From Candidatus Symbiobacter sp. (lineage in GTDB: Bacteria; Pseudomonadota; Alphaproteobacteria; Elsterales; Elsteraceae), in assembly GCA_030054015.1 (NCBI GenBank), contig JASGCR010000105.1:1-7219 (forward strand): 7,219 nt of DNA, in the 5' to 3' direction. How positions within the stretch are numbered: the stretch's first letter is position 1; every line of letters begins with the position of its first letter. The position numbers and the translations under genes were made by a program. The notes under the pieces were generated by a model. The model saw only the letters and a list, made by a program, of their open reading frames with translations. It was not told where the DNA came from and did not search any database. Below are positions 5,787-7,219 of this stretch, piece by piece.

Positions 5787-6368
5787 ATGACCAGGACAAA
5801 AAACCGCATTTTATCGTTGATTTTTATGGCTTTATCGGTTTCAGCCATTGCGCCATCCGCCTTTGCCGAATCGTTGGAGCAACCTGCATATGGTACGGAA
5901 ACATCTGTGATGCCATTTGAAAATAATCGGGTGATGGATGAAACGGGGAATGGGCATGGCAAGGATAGAAAGAATGGGGACGATAAACCGATTGAGCAAC
6001 CTCCTTTGAACGCATGTGGATCATACAAAATATTTTTTAGGACCGCGAAGTATGAAATTAATGAGGATTCGTTAAGCGATCCAAGTAAAGCGATGAAATT
6101 GCTTGAGTGTTGGGCCAAAGAAATCGCGGCTCGTCAAGTCAAATCCGTCACTATCAATGGTCATTGCGACGAACGACCGATTGAAATGGGTAACCAACTT
6201 TTGTCGGAAAACCGCGCCGCTGCGGTAAGTAATTATTTGAAATCGAAAATTACCACCCAGTTTAATGCAGAATTAATGGGATTATCCGATGCAAATCCAA
6301 ATCCAAATTGTCACAATGAAACCTGTTGGAAAGACAATCGTTGGGTTGAGATATTTATTGGACAATAG
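5787..6368 (+). CDS. Secreted OmpA/Pal-type peptidoglycan-binding protein
   Basis: A 193-residue periplasmic protein. Residues 1-27 form a Sec signal peptide (basic MTRTKNR, a hydrophobic core, cleavage after AFA). A hydrophilic linker with HGKDRKNGDDKP follows, then an OmpA-C domain (about 77-193): YKIFFRTAKYEINE, VTINGHCDERPIEMGNQLLS, ENRAAAVSNYL, and the closing RWVEIFI. The family's diaminopimelate-binding Asp and Arg appear to be D128 (GHCDER) and R143 (ENRAAAV), 15 residues apart as usual. It differs from Pal in having no lipobox cysteine and in a C-x4-C insertion (NCHNETCW, C175 and C180) near the end. It has no OmpA barrel and no TolB/CpoB-type neighbours. The ATG at 5787 follows GAGGG (5777-5781); in-frame ATGs at 5757 and 5775 would only lengthen the basic N-terminus. 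The next gene begins 38 nt downstream, probably in the same operon. Confidence 0.85.
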   Translation: MTRTKNRILSLIFMALSVSAIAPSAFAESLEQPAYGTETSVMPFENNRVMDETGNGHGKDRKNGDDKPIEQPPLNACGSYKIFFRTAKYEINEDSLSDPSKAMKLLECWAKEIAARQVKSVTINGHCDERPIEMGNQLLSENRAAAVSNYLKSKITTQFNAELMGLSDANPNPNCHNETCWKDNRWVEIFIGQ

Positions 6369-6392
6369 AGACGGTCTTTATCACCATCACAG

Positions 6393-6399
6393 AAGGAGA
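6393..6399 (+). promoter_or_regulatory. Strong Shine-Dalgarno of the lipoprotein gene
   Basis: AAGGAGA, seven bases before the ATG at 6407. It is the strongest RBS in the window, and it fixes the start so that the long hydrophilic N-terminal stretch before the hydrophobic core is genuine. Confidence 0.8.
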
Positions 6400-6406
6400 G
6401 TGTACT

Positions 6407-6862
6407 ATGGTTAACTTCAATTTTCTTAACTTTAACAAACCTACCCTTAAACTGGACAAATCATCGGTTATGGCCGTTGTTTTTGCTATTGTCATGGCAG
6501 GTATTATTGGATTGGGTGTCGTAAGTTGCAGCAATGTGAATCAATCTGTAACTAACATAAAACAAAATGAGAGCACGCAAGGCAGTGTGCCGAAAATTGA
6601 TGTTCCGGCAGTAAATCCCAAAGTCAATGTCCCTGTAACCATCCAAGTTCAATCTACTGGTAGCGGTACTCAAATTCATGGACCAGTTAATGGTACGGCG
6701 AGCGGCTCCACGTTCCAGGGACCTGTAACCATCGGAGCTCAACCTGCGGGTAAAGAACAAAAAAACGGCTGTAACATAAGTGGTAGCACTATCACAATCG
6801 GCGATAGCAAAAACTCCAAAATTCAGTCATCTGTATGTGGGGACGTTACGAATGACAAATGA
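6407..6862 (+). CDS. Predicted small lipoprotein of unknown function
   Basis: A 151-residue protein of no family I recognise. Residues 1-20 are polar (FNFLNFNKPTLKLDK) and 21-40 strongly hydrophobic, ending GLGVVSC. C41 preceded by V-V-S is a permissive lipobox, and S42 at +2 would suit outer-membrane sorting. If it is not processed, the segment is a single TM anchor. The rest is predicted outside the cytoplasm: a Val/Pro stretch VPKIDVPAVNPKVNVPV (61-77), then two related Gly-rich units GSGTQIHGPVNG and SGSTFQGPVTIG (85-110), and a third Ser/Gly/Ile part SGSTITIGDSKNS (125-137). Two further cysteines, C122 and C144, could form a disulphide. The pattern suggests short beta strands stacked as in a small beta-solenoid; that is inference. 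It follows the OmpA-like gene by 38 nt, so a shared envelope role is likely but unproven. Confidence 0.8.
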   Translation: MVNFNFLNFNKPTLKLDKSSVMAVVFAIVMAGIIGLGVVSCSNVNQSVTNIKQNESTQGSVPKIDVPAVNPKVNVPVTIQVQSTGSGTQIHGPVNGTASGSTFQGPVTIGAQPAGKEQKNGCNISGSTITIGDSKNSKIQSSVCGDVTNDK

Positions 6863-6864
6863 TC

Positions 6865-6917
6865 CGCCGACTCCTGCTTCAAAAAACTCAAATTAAGTTT
6901 CGCATCGGCGAAATTTT
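6865..6917 (+). terminator. Weak possible terminator after the lipoprotein gene
   Basis: CGCCGA (6865-6870) pairs with TCGGCG (6905-6910), an inner AAACT/AGTTT pair (6884-6888, 6896-6900) supports the fold, and AAATTTT follows. The loop is long and the stem short, so this is tentative. Confidence 0.3.
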
Positions 6918-6920
6918 AGG

Positions 6921-6999
6921 CCGCGAAGCAGTCCAGTAGCATCTTGAAATCGTTAGATTTTTCTGGATTGCTTCGCGGGCGAAGCCGCCCGCTCGCAAA
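6921..6999. repeat. Palindromic element, GAAGCAATCCAG type
   Basis: CCGCGAAGCAGTCCAG (6921-6936) pairs with CTGGATTGCTTCGCGG (6963-6978) over 16 positions with one G-T wobble. AAATC-gtta-GATTT (6947-6960) forms a small hairpin in the loop. Next to it ATTGC (6967-6971) and GCAAA (6995-6999) flank a CGGGC...GCCCG dyad. On the minus strand it reads TTTGCGAGCGGGC...GAAGCAATCCAG, wording I recall from interspersed repeats in other bacteria. Confidence 0.75.
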
Positions 7000-7006
7000 G
7001 GGAAAT

Positions 7007-7033
7007 ATATATTTGACTAGCCATGGCTAAATA
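7007..7033. repeat. AT-flanked palindrome around CCATGG
   Basis: TAGCCATGGCTA (7018-7029) is a perfect 12-bp palindrome. TATATTT to its left and AAATATA to its right extend the symmetry with a three-base offset. Function unknown; it could be a dimer-binding site. Confidence 0.55.
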
Positions 7034-7042
7034 TACACTCCC

Positions 7043-7083
7043 TCATTCCCGCCGCGCCTGCTCTGGCGCGGCTGGGAACCCAG
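7043..7083 (+). repeat. Palindromic element, TCATTCCC...GGGAACCCAG type
   Basis: TTCCC (7046-7050) and GCCGCGCC (7051-7058) pair with GGCGCGGC (7065-7072) and GGGAA (7074-7078) around TGCTCT, with one bulged T (7073). That gives 13 pairs, preceded by TCA and followed by CCCAG. It overlaps the left arm of the larger inverted repeat at 7068-7215. Confidence 0.75.
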
Positions 7084-7215
7084 TCGGGGGGTGTGGGGGG
7101 CGTAAGCCCACCACATAAATTATTCCGCTTCTCCTTTTCTATCAAAAAGCAATGCGGATGCTTAGTAAGGGGGGCTTACGCCCCCCTTTAACCCCCCGTC
7201 TGGGTTCCCAGCCGC
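7068..7215. repeat. Large inverted repeat, arms about 42-44 bp
   Basis: The left arm 7068-7109 starts GCGGCTGGGAACCCAG, has two G6 runs and ends GGCGTAAGCCC. It matches the complement of 7172-7215 except for one substitution (CAGT versus CAGA) and a small difference between the G-runs (TGT versus TTAAA). About 62 nt of AT-richer sequence separate the arms. The right arm appears to be the 3' half of a second, inverted copy of the 7043-7083 hairpin, cut by the window end. The shape resembles a miniature transposable element, but I see no coding capacity or target duplication. Confidence 0.8.
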
Positions 7216-7219
7216 ACAT

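Noticed and set aside
5537..5920. Open frame of 127 codons overlapping the OmpA-like gene start
   Set aside because: It runs through the palindrome block and then out of frame through the signal peptide of a well-supported gene. The protein has no recognisable domain.

Overview
The window looks like chromosomal DNA from an alphaproteobacterium. The basis is the GAPDH, which has the YTGDQPTVDSLHKDLRRAR-type S-loop I associate with that class, the proteobacterial cystathionine beta-lyase, the MCP, and the dense palindromic intergenic repeats. I cannot name a genus. Six protein genes are supported and no rRNA, tRNA or CRISPR was seen.

Layout. Positions 1-196 are a repeat-bearing leader with two hairpin-forming repeats. 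197-1393 (+) is metC (cystathionine beta-lyase). It converges on 1441-3315 (-), a two-TM methyl-accepting chemotaxis protein with a GTG start. 3316-3759 has no gene. It holds a probable minus-strand terminator and a large nested palindromic element (3484-3732). 4275-5282 (-) is gap (glycolytic GAPDH), followed after 8 nt by a small unrecognised gene (3760-4266, -), probably co-transcribed. 5283-5786 has no gene. It holds the gap promoter and RBS, a 16-bp tandem repeat array (4.5 copies) and a run of strong palindromes. 5787-6368 and 6407-6862 (+) are a secreted OmpA/Pal-type peptidoglycan-binding protein and a small predicted lipoprotein. They form a likely two-gene envelope operon that reads as more AT-rich than the left part. 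6863-7219 is again non-coding and full of inverted repeats, the last cut by the window end.

How the genes fit together. metC, mcp and gap are unrelated housekeeping or sensory functions. The only apparent functional pairings are gap with the small downstream gene, and the OmpA-like protein with the lipoprotein. The most distinctive property is the repeat content. Three non-identical hairpin elements (about 3521-3695, 6921-6999, 7043-7083) share a TCATT...[T/C]CCAG outline, while the stem bases just inside differ in a complementary way. This suggests one structural design in several sequence versions. A fourth family (C-run, then CTTCTTTAGGAAGGTCTGAA) recurs at the left edge and on both sides of the 3521-3695 element. 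No clearly new protein system was proven. The best candidates are the repeat families and the OmpA-like/lipoprotein pair.
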